A stretch of 64,000 nt of DNA, from positions 62,001-126,000 of the forward strand of contig JACCGJ010001914.1 in assembly GCA_013407085.1 (NCBI GenBank), in the 5' to 3' direction. Shown here in pieces: positions 53,415-64,000 of the stretch. The DNA comes from Atriophallophorus winterbourni (lineage: Eukaryota > Platyhelminthes > Trematoda > Plagiorchiida > Microphallidae). Under the pieces are notes generated by a model. It saw only the letters and a list, made by a program, of their open reading frames with translations. It did not search any database and was not told where the DNA came from. How positions within the stretch are numbered: the first letter of the stretch is position 1; each line of letters begins with the position of its first letter. Both the position numbers and the translations under genes were made by a program.

Positions 53415-56400
53415 TTACTTACTTACTTTTACTTTTGTGCGGCTGGCTCTAAAGGTGGATTAGCCGGCTTCATTGATGTCTCGGATCGCACCAGCCCACG
53501 CACGTCGATCGGAGGCGAGATCGTTGCAGATCGTGATCCAGTCTCGTTCCCACCTGCGAACTCCGTAGACGGTACACAGACCCAGGGTGTCTACATCCTC
53601 TTTCACAGTTGACAGCCAGGTTTTCACTTGACCACCTTGCCGCCGACGCCAGGTGCGAACGGGTTTGGGGTCGATGACGAGTTTTGGAAGTGCTGTGTCT
53701 GTCTTTCGGAGGACGTGGCCAAACCATTGCAGCCTTCGCCGTTGTATGTGAGCGGAAAGTGGAGATAGTCCGCTGCAACGCTCTCGTACGGCTGCGTTAG
53801 ATACTCGGTCAGTATATCGGATGCCCAAGATTACCCTAAGGCACCAATGGTCGAACACTTCTAATGTGCGTACATCCTGTGACCTTAAAGGCCATGTCTC
53901 GCATCCATAAAGCAGTACAGGGCGGATCGCTGCTTGATAAACACGCGTCTTAGTTTTTAGGCTGATCCCGGGCTTGCGCCAAAGGGTGCCTTTCAACTGC
54001 AAAAACGCATTACGAGCACGATCGACCCTTAACTTCACTTCATCTTTCGCCTGACCATTGGGCAATATACTTGAGCCGAGGTATTTAAAGACTGGAACGT
54101 ATTCGATCGGACAACCCTGGACGCGAAGTGGCTGGATGCCTGGTGTGTCGGTATAAAAAAATGCCTTGGTCTTAGCCGCGTTTATCTCAAGACCGACTTT
54201 CGCGGCAGTGGCACTAATGCGGTCTAAAACGCTTTGCAGCATTTCGGTATTGTCGCCCAGAACGACTATATCGTCAGCGTAGTCAAGGTCGGAAATCCAT
54301 AGATCCGTTGAAATTTGCACCCCTTGATAGTCTGTTAACGCCTGGTTCATTATCCAGTCTACGACATAGTTAAACATAACCGGCGATAGCGGGCAACCTT
54401 GCCTGACTCCTGTGTGCAAGTTAAATTCACGCGATTCTTCACCGTAGACACGAACCCGTGCCCTTGTAGAGCTGTAATAGGCTCTGATTAGGTTGACGAG
54501 CTTTAATGGAACCCCATCCGATAGCATGATGTCCCATAAACAACCACGGTCTACGGAGTCGAAGGCGGCGCGGAAGTCAATAAAGCAAGCTATCGTTTGC
54601 TGTTGATACCGTGCACGGTGCTCGAGGATCCTGCGTAAAGTAAATATTTGATCTACGCAACCCATCCCAGGGCGAAATCCACCTTGGTTAACTCTGGTGC
54701 GCAGATTTCTTTCGGCGGAGAACCGATTAAGCAGGAGCGTTGCAAACACTTTAGCAGCGGTGTCGATTAGACTTATTCCGCGGTAATTGGAGCACACAGA
54801 TTTATCTCCACGTTTCGGCAGTGGTAGAATGATAGACATCCCCCAGTCTGATGGGAAAACTTCCGTCTCCCAGATCGAACAAAACAGCCGATGTAGCGGA
54901 GATAATAATACGTCGGCACAGGCTTTAATAAGTTCAACGGAAATTCCGTCCTCACCTGGCGATTTACCATTCTGCATTCGTCGTAAAACACTTGATATCT
55001 CGTATTCTGATGGTGCCTCGCAGTTGACCGGGTATTCACAGCTATTTATCGGGGAAGTGAATACTGCATTGATAGATGACGGGCGGTTCAGTAGCTGACT
55101 GAAGTGCTCAACCCACCTATCTATCTTTTGATGAAGGTCAAATATCATCTGTCCTGACGAATCTCGAAGGTTCGTACAAAAACCACAGCTTCCAGATGCT
55201 CTGCGAATCAGGCGAAACAGTCGTCCAAAGTCTCCTATACTTGCTGCGGCTTCCATTTCGGATGCGGTTTCTGCCCAATATAGCTGACGATCCTTGCGGG
55301 CTGATCGTGTAGCAGCTCTCCTAAGGAGGCGATAATCAGATGCACCATGCATTCGGGCGTCTCTTGCCCGGACAGAGAGCTCGATGGTGTTCTGAGAAAT
55401 CCAATCTCGTCGGCGACGAGAAGCGGTGCCTAGGGTTTTTAGTGCTGCAGTCTGAGTAGCGGTCTTCAGTCTGGACCACTGTTGTTCGACTGATGCATCA
55501 CTCCCATCCAACCGCTCAGCGATATCGTCAATGAGCTTCTTACGTTGGGCCGGGTTTCCTAAGGCTTCCAAGTTTAAGCGCTTCCTAGGAGTTTTCCTTT
55601 GGCGGTTTAGCAGGCGAAGTCGGAGCTTTGCGCGAACAAGTGTGTGATCGGTGCCTGCTGCGTTCCCTGTTTCGGCTCCACGATAGGACCTACAGTCGAG
55701 CACCGAAGACATCCAACGTGCGCGAATTAGAACATAATCGATCTGGTTCGCCGTTCTACCATCGTTCGAGTACCATGTGACCAAGTGTTTTTTAGGGTGC
55801 TGGAATTTAGTGTTACAGACGCATAGGTGATTGTAGGCCGCAAACTCGATCAGTCGATCGCCATTCGCGCAGCGCTGCCCTAGGCCAAATTTTCCCAGGA
55901 TTCGGTTTGTTGCGGAATCTGCTGATCCTGTACGAGCGTTCCAGTCACCAGCCACAACCAGTACGTCGTTTCCAGCAACTCTATCGACTACGAATTGAAG
56001 TTGGTTATAAAAGTCGTCTTTTGTAGTTTGGTCGGCTGATAGGGTTGTGGCATACACCGAAACGACTGTTATATTCAAAGGGTGACCCCTCAGCCGGATA
56101 CAGGCATCCATGACATGAGTGCTTGTTTAGCATTGTCGCTGAGCGCTATCGCTACTCCATGCTGACCAGATCCATCCTCGGGCCCACTATAAAAAAGTTA
56201 ATAAGTACGATCGACTCCGGGGACCTTGATCGATTTGGATCCGTGTCCGGGAAGGCGGACCTCGGAAAGACAAGCAACATCTACTTGGTAGTCCAATAAA
56301 GAGCGTATCGTGATTGCTTGACTTCCAACGTCAAGCAGTGTCCGTACGTTCCAACATCCCAGATGAAAGTCCTTACGGATATTCATGGCCCCAACTAGCT

Positions 56401-57000
56401 TATTTTTCACCCTAGTCGCTGGGAGAGCCAAGGGCGCGTTGCGTCTCGGGAACGCCGTAGCAGAGAGCTGAGATATACGTTGAGACATCGTCATGAAGTT
56501 TCTTGTGGATAGTGTAAAAGTGATGTCCCCAGCACCACTTGGTGTTTGTTCGAGTAAATCTCTCTAGCCTTTGAACAGCCAAGTGCAACCTACAAGGCAG
56601 CAGGGAGCTGGCAGATAAACATCCTGTGCGCCAGTTATCTACCTACGTGGCTTTTCTCCGGATATTTCCTCGGGGTTTTCTCCCGAAGCCTTTCCCGCGA
56701 TCGGGTGACCCACAAGGCAGTGGGGGTTTGGAGTCAGGGTTTTCCTTCCCCTAGATGGATTGTCATTAGCTGACGAGCTTCATCTGCCCGGAGCTAACTG
56801 GTTTTATGGCGCCAGTCACCCGCCTTCGCCCCTTCTCCTGTCAGTAAAAGCAGTTCTGCCGGGCTTGTGAAAGCCATTCGTGCAGGCTAAAAGTTGGACT
56901 TGGTTGTCAGAGGCTATTTGAGACGCACGCCACGTGGAAGCATTTTATAGATAGTAGGTGACTCATTCCTACTACCACCCCCGGCTGTGACAACCTTTGG
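53415..57000 (-). mobile_element. RTE-like non-LTR retrotransposon C1, nearly complete
   Basis: A single-ORF LINE: a GC-rich 5' region (57000-56495), an endonuclease-RT ORF (56494-53460), and a 3' UTR of only about 45 nt ending in an AAGT-repeat tail (53415-53440). A very short 3' UTR with a simple tail is typical of the RTE clade. The 5' region is shared with C2 at 44.5 kb. It is GC-richer than the flanks and of recent appearance, with only two frame lesions. Confidence 0.85.
53460..56494 (-). pseudogene. RTE-like endonuclease-reverse transcriptase, two frame lesions (C1)
   Basis: Starts MTMSQRISQ at 56494. The endonuclease N-terminus reads HLGCWNVRTLLD and ACLSEVRLPGHG. After DRTY the frame breaks near 56190 and resumes as SGPEDGSGQHGVAIALSDN. 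A second break near 56105 (probably a small deletion) leads into an 883-codon frame. That frame carries the rest of the endonuclease (NITVVSVYATT, GDWNARTGSADS, HLVTWYSNDGRTANQIDYVL, GTDHTLV) and the RT (GEDGISVELIK, NYRGISLID, GFRPGMGCVDQIFTLR, FIDFRAAFDSVDR, GVRQGCPLSPVMFN, YADDIVVL). The C-terminus has LLYGCETWPL and RRRLQWFGHVLR, as in RTE proteins. Inactive as sequenced but close to intact. Confidence 0.88.
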
Positions 57001-58105
57001 AATCCGTCCATTCAATGCTAGTTACAGTGAAACAATAATCCAAGTGGTGAATAGGTTAAATCATGTGCCATAATCTTTTCCTATCGCTCGTGAAAATTCT
57101 AACAATCAAGAAGCTTATTTTATTCACCGGATGAAATGAGGTAGCTTTGAGATCTGCAAGTGATGTTGCTGTGTACATAAAAGATCATATAGCCGGAAAA
57201 AGTAACTTAAAGTTTTTAACGTGCTACTGGAAATGATGAAAGCATGTCATAGTCTAGCTTTCAGCCTGATGCAATTAGTGTCATTTACTACACGCCCATC
57301 GCTTGTTTCTGTGCAATGGTCTTAAATCAAAAGGCATGGTGGCACTAATCACTACATCATTCATGTATATCTAGACACGTTTTATATGAACTGGTTGAAT
57401 TTAAATGCAAAAGATGAAACCCTTTATCAAGAATTTCTTTTTAAAGTTTTGAAACACAACTTGTATAGAATGTGAAAAACCGCTTGATGAAGTGTGGTGG
57501 ATAAGTTAAGAATTTAATTTGTTTCTAAACCATAATAGTTAAATGTTGCGAAAACGTCTATGGATACCCCTATTAGTTGCAGCAAAACTTGGTGGACTCT
57601 GAGATTGAACCGGTTAGCATAAAGTTGATTGACAACTCAGATAAAAAATGACAAAATTGTGCTGATAGGATTTGTTTAAATAAATAAATGTAACATATTT
57701 TTCTTAATCAGGTGCGTAATAAACGCGTTTGTCCGATCGTGATGTTTTCGATTTCAAAAATGCGTGAAAGCATGAGATTAACGTTTGAAAGTGGATCTAA
57801 GTTTAAAAGCAGGACTTATTCGATGAGTGAGTTTGAAACTCGTGGGTGACGTCGTTAATGTTGCATTTTGTTTTATCAAAGCCCGTGTAAACAAGTTGAT
57901 TGATGATTAAGCAAGATATGTGGTTTGGTTTCGACTTAAATTATTGTATCACCCCAAAACCCTACAATGTCATTCACATCTAAGTAAAACGCGAACCTGT
58001 CAAACGTTCATTCCCATCTGCTACACAATTTATCATAGAGCTTGCAATGGTAATAGAATTCAAAAATTGAAAGAGGTAAATCACAATAATTCCTAGTAGA
58101 TACAA
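57001..58105. other. No recognised gene
   Basis: 1.1 kb of AT-rich sequence with no feature I can support. Confidence 0.4.
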
Positions 58106-58109
58106 AGTA

Positions 58110-58690
58110 GTTAAAAAAAATCAAAGTTTTAATGGTCCAAAATGCAAATACTTTACAGTAACCACAGATTAAAAATAAAGGGAATGCATAAAAACAACAT
58201 GAATGTTTTATTAATATTGAAAGTCAGCACGTGTATTTAGGTGCTGAGTTGGATTTGTTCAACATATACTTATCAAGTTCAGACTTGAATATGTTCAGGC
58301 TTGATGCGCAAATGATTTGTGAAAGCAAAAGGTTCCATATAAAAGAAAACTCGGACAGCAAAGAAAACCTTCAACAATTTGATCTGGAGTGTAGAATAAT
58401 TAACTTGCAGCCCTGCGATTTGCTACCACGTGCTTCTTGCTTATGAAACAGGTGTTCAAGTGGGTGATCCACTGTAAGCACAGTTTTGAACAGCGGGATC
58501 AAGTCACCCCTGAAACGACGGTACGAAAAGTCAAAGAGGTTTATAGTTGCGATCCTCTCCTCGTATGGCCTGTTATATAGCCCGGTTACCAGTTTTGTAG
58601 CGCGGTAGTATACGCGTTGCATTGAGGTCATGTCCTTTTGAAACCATGGGGACCATGTTTGAACAGCGTACTCCATTGTTGGTCGATACG
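58110..58690 (-). pseudogene. Family B-like LINE 3' fragment
   Basis: At 58371-58676 on the minus strand: MEYAVQTWSPWFQKDMTSMQ, RATKLVTGLYNRPYEERIAT, NLFDFSYRRFRGDLIPLF. They match AMEYAVQAWSPW, TTKLVPGLAAKPYEERL and LFDFRCRRLRGDLI of B2. The C-terminus decays before 58371. The 3' edge near 58120-58165 (GCATTTTGGACCATTAAAAC) matches the B 3' UTR. Truncated at its 5' side near 58690. Confidence 0.8.
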
Positions 58691-61600
58691 ATTGATCACA
58701 TACATCAAACGAAGAACCTAAGGTTATTCACAGGTACCTGGCTTGGAACCTTAAAAAAGGTTGATAAAAGAGACGAAACATTCAACACTGTATTCAGGCC
58801 GCTCATTATAGCTAAATTTATGGGAAATAGTGATTTGCTTTGTCATTGCTTATTGATAGTAGCTTTGAAATTTGGGCATTTATTTATCTTTGACAGGAGG
58901 GTTAAAAACTTACATAAACGACATGATATTTATTGAGTACTTCAATACAAGAATAATTTTAATGCATTTAAAGGCATTGCTAGATATTATGCGCTAACCA
59001 CTGATTTAAATTTTTTCATATTCACAAAATTTTGTAATTTACCGAAAGACTTGCCTATGAAAACATAACACCAATCAACAGGATTTGTGAAAACGGTGAT
59101 CTGGTTAACTATCAATCGGTTATCATCAATTAAGTAAATACTTTAGCAAACTATGGACAGATTGATAAACAACCAAATTGGTGAAATTTAATTCATTCAG
59201 ACATTTAACATCTGCTCAGAAAAGATATACGGAATTAAATTCATGAGTATCCGATTTTATAATTGATAGCGAGTACACGTGGGCAGATTTGGGCAAACCG
59301 GTGGTACCTGACTCAATTTATTTGATTAAAGTTTTGGCCCGTATTTAGTTCAAACTGCTGCTGCTAGTAGTGAAAACGTGTCTGTTCCATACTGGATTAA
59401 ACTTCGTTACTGGCCATTATAAACAACTCTAGACCATTGAAGTTAAGTCGCTTTCAACAAGTCCAGCACCTTATGTTCTGAAAGTCTGTTCTAAACTTAA
59501 CTCGTATACGACTGATCAAACTTATTCACTTCCCCATTTCAGCCGACTGCCTCAAATTTTGTAATCAAATTTTCAAATATTAATAAAAATTATAAGGACA
59601 AAATATGCAAGACCTTTTCACACATGGAAGTCTCAAACAGAACGTTATTATGCTCACGGAATTCCATAACGCAAATGATGACTGATTTTGCCCTTTTGTA
59701 TTATGAAACAAAACTTATCTCATTCCTCAGAACAAGAAAAATATTTATTATCAGAATACAAAATTCCAAGATTTCTGAATCGAAATGTTGCCTCAGAACA
59801 CATTGATATTTTTCAAAAACGCTTTTGGATAACATCATTTTTCTCGAAAGAACTACTAGAATTTTCAATTTAAATTGATATGCTTTGCAATACGCAAGAT
59901 ATGATTATGATTTCAGAAAATATGATAAAATAAATGAATTAATGAATAGTGAAATGATTGTTGATTGATTTGTGTGATTTGTGTTTATACTAACACAAGA
60001 AAAATATGATGAGCATATGTTAAAATATAGGTTAAATAATAAACACAATTTTGACTAGTTAAAACAAATCATGCAAACATTTATATTATCAGATATACAT
60101 ATATATATTCATATGTGCTCTTCGAAACCAGATTAAAAAAAGTTAACATCATTTCTCATCATTTTTAACTTAGAGTCTCATGTTATCTGGCCATTAGAAC
60201 GATTTCCGCGCGTAACATGTGTTTGCAGCGAACTGATTTCACTTCGGATTTTGTACATACGCTTTTCGGCATTGAATAGTTATTCGTTTTTTGGTCATGT
60301 ATACTTAATCAAAATATGATATGTGTTGTATATCATACGTACGCAATTATGTAAATAAGAGTAATTAAAAAATATCTACAATATTTTACGAAAATTACGA
60401 TTCCTGCTTGTTTGATTGATTGGTGGAGCGTTCAATTTAGTATTAGTATAAGTATTATTACCACATTTCGATAATCGACCAAGTCTAAAGGAGTGATTAG
60501 ATTCTTTCCAAGTTGCGCTTAAATAAGCCTCCATTGCCAGGATTCATTCGTATGCAGCACAGACGTGTGTACTTGTGAATTGAAAGTATTGCTGATTAGT
60601 TTCCTTAGTGTTGATCTGACGAGTTTTAACTGAAACTCCAAATTATCCCCTCCATTCAATCAAGTTCAGTTTACACAGAATAAATGTTGGCTCAGTCATA
60701 AAGCGAGCGTTCCGGTATGTCACAGCAGATTGTTCATCATTTCAAACATTATGTTCAATAATCTCTCAATAATTGAAGATACACATCATTCCATGCCAAA
60801 GACAACATAGAACTCACGCCAACAATTTAGTTGAGGATAAAAATTAGGAAAGAAACATTCCACACACAATTGTGTCACTATTTGAAATCCCATCAAAGTG
60901 GGAATACAACCACTTTGGGAAGAGGATTCTATGCATTTCTCACCAGTTCATTAGAGAAGTAGTTACAATAATTGGACATGAATTGTTCTCAAGTTAATTT
61001 TAATATGTGGCTTCGCGAACCGTCATTCGGAGCGAATTACTGCGAATGAATTTTGGAAGAAATTTTGTTTTTATTTTCGTAAAGCGTTTGGTGTCGTTTT
61101 ATTGTGCCGCATATACCTAGTCACACTTTCTACGTACGGTCCAAAGTTTACTTACACGAGCCACCAGTTCTAAGATTTTTGTAGTGAAACGGTTATAATT
61201 CTGGACGTTAAACTATGCCAACAGCTGAATACTTACGACTTTTATGTGCAGCTATAAACAAGTTTCACCAGACTGCGAGACGTTATGTGAAAGACTATTG
61301 TACTGAAAATTAACTCACTATCCAAGAAACTTCGTATACATAAAATTTTCACGTTATGGTGATATCAAGATAGTTATTGGTCCGATCAAAATTAAAACGA
61401 CTCCGAGTAATTCCGTATCTTGTAACCAGATTGTCAACAAAACACAGCAGATAGAAACATAAGTAGACCACTTCGCCTGTGTCTAATATACGGACACCAC
61501 GGTTTTACCGCATGAACTAGAAGACAAATAACTTTTATTCTTGGAAACACAAAGCATGTAAATCATGATCAATAATTTTAAAAAGTTTTTTACAAGCAAA

Positions 61601-63450
61601 TCGTAGTATGAACATTTGCAAAAAATAACTTTAAGGGCATTTCTGTAGCGGAATTAGACGTTCAATAAATAAAATGCGAACAATAATTACAAGTTGCATT
61701 CAGATAATTAGTACGTGATCTGATTTAACAAAAAAGAACTGGCATTTCGAGGAAAAGTCAATGAATGTTCCCGGCGGATGAGAAGGATGCATGAAGGTTT
61801 CTGTTGTTGATTTTCCTACATTTTTATTTTGTGTGTTCGAAATATATAGATCTATCCCGAATAGGAAACGTTACCCTGTCCGCTAGGAGATTGGAATTCA
61901 TTCCACTAGGTTGAGGTCTCCTGCGGGCCAGTTTTATTTGGGTGCGGATTGAGAAATTATGCTCAGAAGTGAATACTCGAATGCGAGATAATGTTCTTTC
62001 GAACATTATGAACATTTATTCAATATGAATACTCAATAATACCATTATTATATAAATTATCAGGTAGAACATCTAAGAAAAAAGGTTGTGAATTTTTCTG
62101 TGCTATGGAATGAAGCCATTTGTGATTTGAAATTATTTAGAGGAGCTCAGTCTATTATATTTTAGAAGAAGTTTCTACAGCTTATCATTCTTATTTAGGG
62201 AGAAACTGTTCCTCACTTTAGTACAAAACCATGGTAATTTGATTAAATTTTTTCACTGTTTCTCAAGCTATACATATACTTACATATACATATTCGTTTC
62301 TTCTTATTCTTTGTTCACTGTCTACCATGTATGTACAATACAAACGCAGAAATATTTTTTCACAGCATCCCGAATAATTAAAAAGCACATCTCTGGAAAA
62401 ACCGTCTGTAACAGTGCTCACTGCGATAGACTGCGAAAATGAGAGATTAGAATGCGTTTGTAAAACAACACCGCATTGTTCACATGTAAACATATATTTA
62501 CCAGACACAACAAAGACCTGTGTATTTTAGGTAGCAATATAATCAGTGGTATTAATTGTTATGACTTACTCGTCTATTGCCTATCCATAAACTGCTGAAC
62601 TAAACAATTGTCGGAAATTGATTCGAAATGATCACTAGTTTTTTATCGAAATACCTTGTCAATTGTTTGAATATAATAATCACAATTTTATATATGTCCT
62701 AATTGCTCATATTAATTTTCCATGAAAAAAGACTGTGTGTGGTAACCATTTAGTAAAGGAATTGAATGCTGCAATTGCAATCAATAGGCGCACCAAAATC
62801 GTCAATTATTTTAAAAAGCCATTTTATTGGCGTGGTATAAATAAAGTTGTTTGAAACGACGTACGGTTTCGAGCTCTAAAATGTGGCTGATTGACTGAAT
62901 CCAGAGACATCGAAAGTAATTACCGAGATATTAAGCACAATATTTTAATTCTTCTAGTCGTATAATCTCTTATTCAACCTTCGGGGCTAATATATAACTC
63001 GTATTTCTATTAATAATGACAATAAGAGAAATGTCCCCAGTTGAGTGATGCACGAAATCCGCCAGCAATATTAGAACGAAATTTGAATTTGGCTTTATTT
63101 CTTACATATTGTAGTAATGCGTATTCCTTCACCTTCGATTACATTCATTACAATATACATAGAATTATGCGCATTGCTTATACCGTTAACACTGCACAGT
63201 ATTACAGCAACGAATGGAGAATAAGAAATTCGCATTACCTCTAGCTCTTCCTCTATATGATTTCTCAGAATAATTGAGCAACGTAACTTAGATAGTTTTC
63301 ATGACACCTTTTTTCTACCACACTGTGCCATCAAGTTTCGTAACTTTGTTCAAGTCTCATTTATATCTTCACTGTATTGTTACTCAAAGCCATATATCAC
63401 GACCGTTCTGACATGTAAAACACCGGAATTGTTTATAATCTTATATACGG
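58691..63450. other. No recognised gene
   Basis: 4.8 kb of AT-rich DNA. A few open frames of 60-100 codons (for example 58622-58936 and 59624-59873) show no motif, no match to the window's LINEs and no sign of selection that I can see. Confidence 0.4.
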
Positions 63451-63454
63451 CAAT

Positions 63455-63870
63455 TTTCAGGCTGCATTTAGAATACTGCATGAAAGCGTGGAGCTCCTTC
63501 ACCCTAAGAGAAATATTACCACTAGAGAATCCAACGTCTGGCTACAAAGTCTTTTCTCCCTTCCGCGCTGGTGTCTATGGGGTGACTCAATAGAAGCTTT
63601 CAAAATCTTGAAAGGCTTAGTCGGCGAGTGTTGTCAAAACCTGTTCTATCGAGCGATCAACGCGTCAACTAGAGGACATACTTTGAATCTCGCGAAAAAA
63701 CCACAGCCGTCTGATTTTTAGACAAAAAAGGGCGGTAATCTTCTGGAACAAGCTGCCCGAGGAACTAATCGCTTGCACATCATTAGGTGCTTTAATAAGA
63801 GGTTTAGATACTTTGTGGCATGAGCTGTAACTAGACGATTTTTAGTGAATATACAGGTCTCTTGTCGACA
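63455..63870 (+). pseudogene. CR1-like family D RT C-terminal fragment
   Basis: Starts at RLHLEYCMKAWSS (A1 has RPHLEYCVQAW). In another frame it continues CLWGDSIEAFKILKGLVGEC, FYRAINASTRGHTLNLAKK, then FWNKLPEELIACTSLGAL, matching D1 (FFRAINTSTKELTLKLAK, FWHKLPEKLIACISVGAF). The tail near 63840 (GTGAATATACAGGTC) resembles the D1 end near 13060. Frame changes make it a pseudogene. It is the same family as the 13.0-15.9 kb remnant. Confidence 0.7.
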
Positions 63871-64000
63871 GAATTGGCAATTTTTTGTTCATTTAAATTT
63901 ATTGGTCTTCACCACGATTTTTTTAAAAATCGTGATATATAATTCCTCGTTTTAAATGTGATGTTTTATGTTTTAAATGTTCGCACCAATTTTTCATAGA
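63871..64000. other. Window end, nothing recognised
   Basis: Short AT-rich end of the window. It contains a small inverted repeat (CACGATTTTTTTAAAAATCGTG at 63913-63934), possibly chance. Confidence 0.3.

Overview
This is a eukaryotic window, most likely from a digenean fluke (schistosome-like). Three things suggest this: the AT-rich background; one multi-exon minus-strand gene whose first introns are only 37 and 42 nt, a flatworm habit; and dense CR1-like and RTE-like non-LTR retrotransposons resembling those of trematodes. The species assignment is inference. I saw no bacterial operons, CRISPR arrays, rRNA or convincing tRNAs.

Layout. 1-10.2 kb is a retrotransposon stack. A CR1-like element of family A (A1, +) is followed by a SINE-like repeat. 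An inverted family A copy (A2, -) follows, split by a later insertion of family B (B2, -) that keeps a full-length ORF2. 10.7-20.6 kb holds decayed CR1-like remnants on both strands (E, D, F and others) and a second SINE-like copy. 20.9-25.9 kb is a nearly complete family B element (B1, +) with ORF1 and a broken ORF2. 27.3-28.2 kb is a 5'-truncated B copy with an internal tandem duplication.

28,532-50,750 (-) is the one host gene, a KIFAP3/KAP3 orthologue: the armadillo-repeat, non-motor subunit of heterotrimeric kinesin-II. I could place 15 coding exons with matching splice phases from ATG to stop (about 929 codons). Its introns carry short palindromic MITE-like repeats, a TTAA-flanked inverted-repeat element, CR1 remnants and an RTE copy that runs into a 1-kb assembly gap. 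Exon 5, next to that RTE copy and gap, carries four apparent frame-disrupting indels.

53.4-57.0 kb (-) is an almost complete RTE-like element (C1). The rest, to 64 kb, is AT-rich sequence with two small LINE fragments.

The most interesting signal is at the ORF1/ORF2 junctions of two different CR1-like families (A1 and B1). In each, the last part of ORF1 has an in-frame A_AAA_AAC heptamer, exactly 8 nt, then a perfect 7-8 bp GC-rich hairpin. A -1 slip there leads straight into the ORF2 frame. This is the layout of a programmed -1 ribosomal frameshift making an ORF1-ORF2 fusion.
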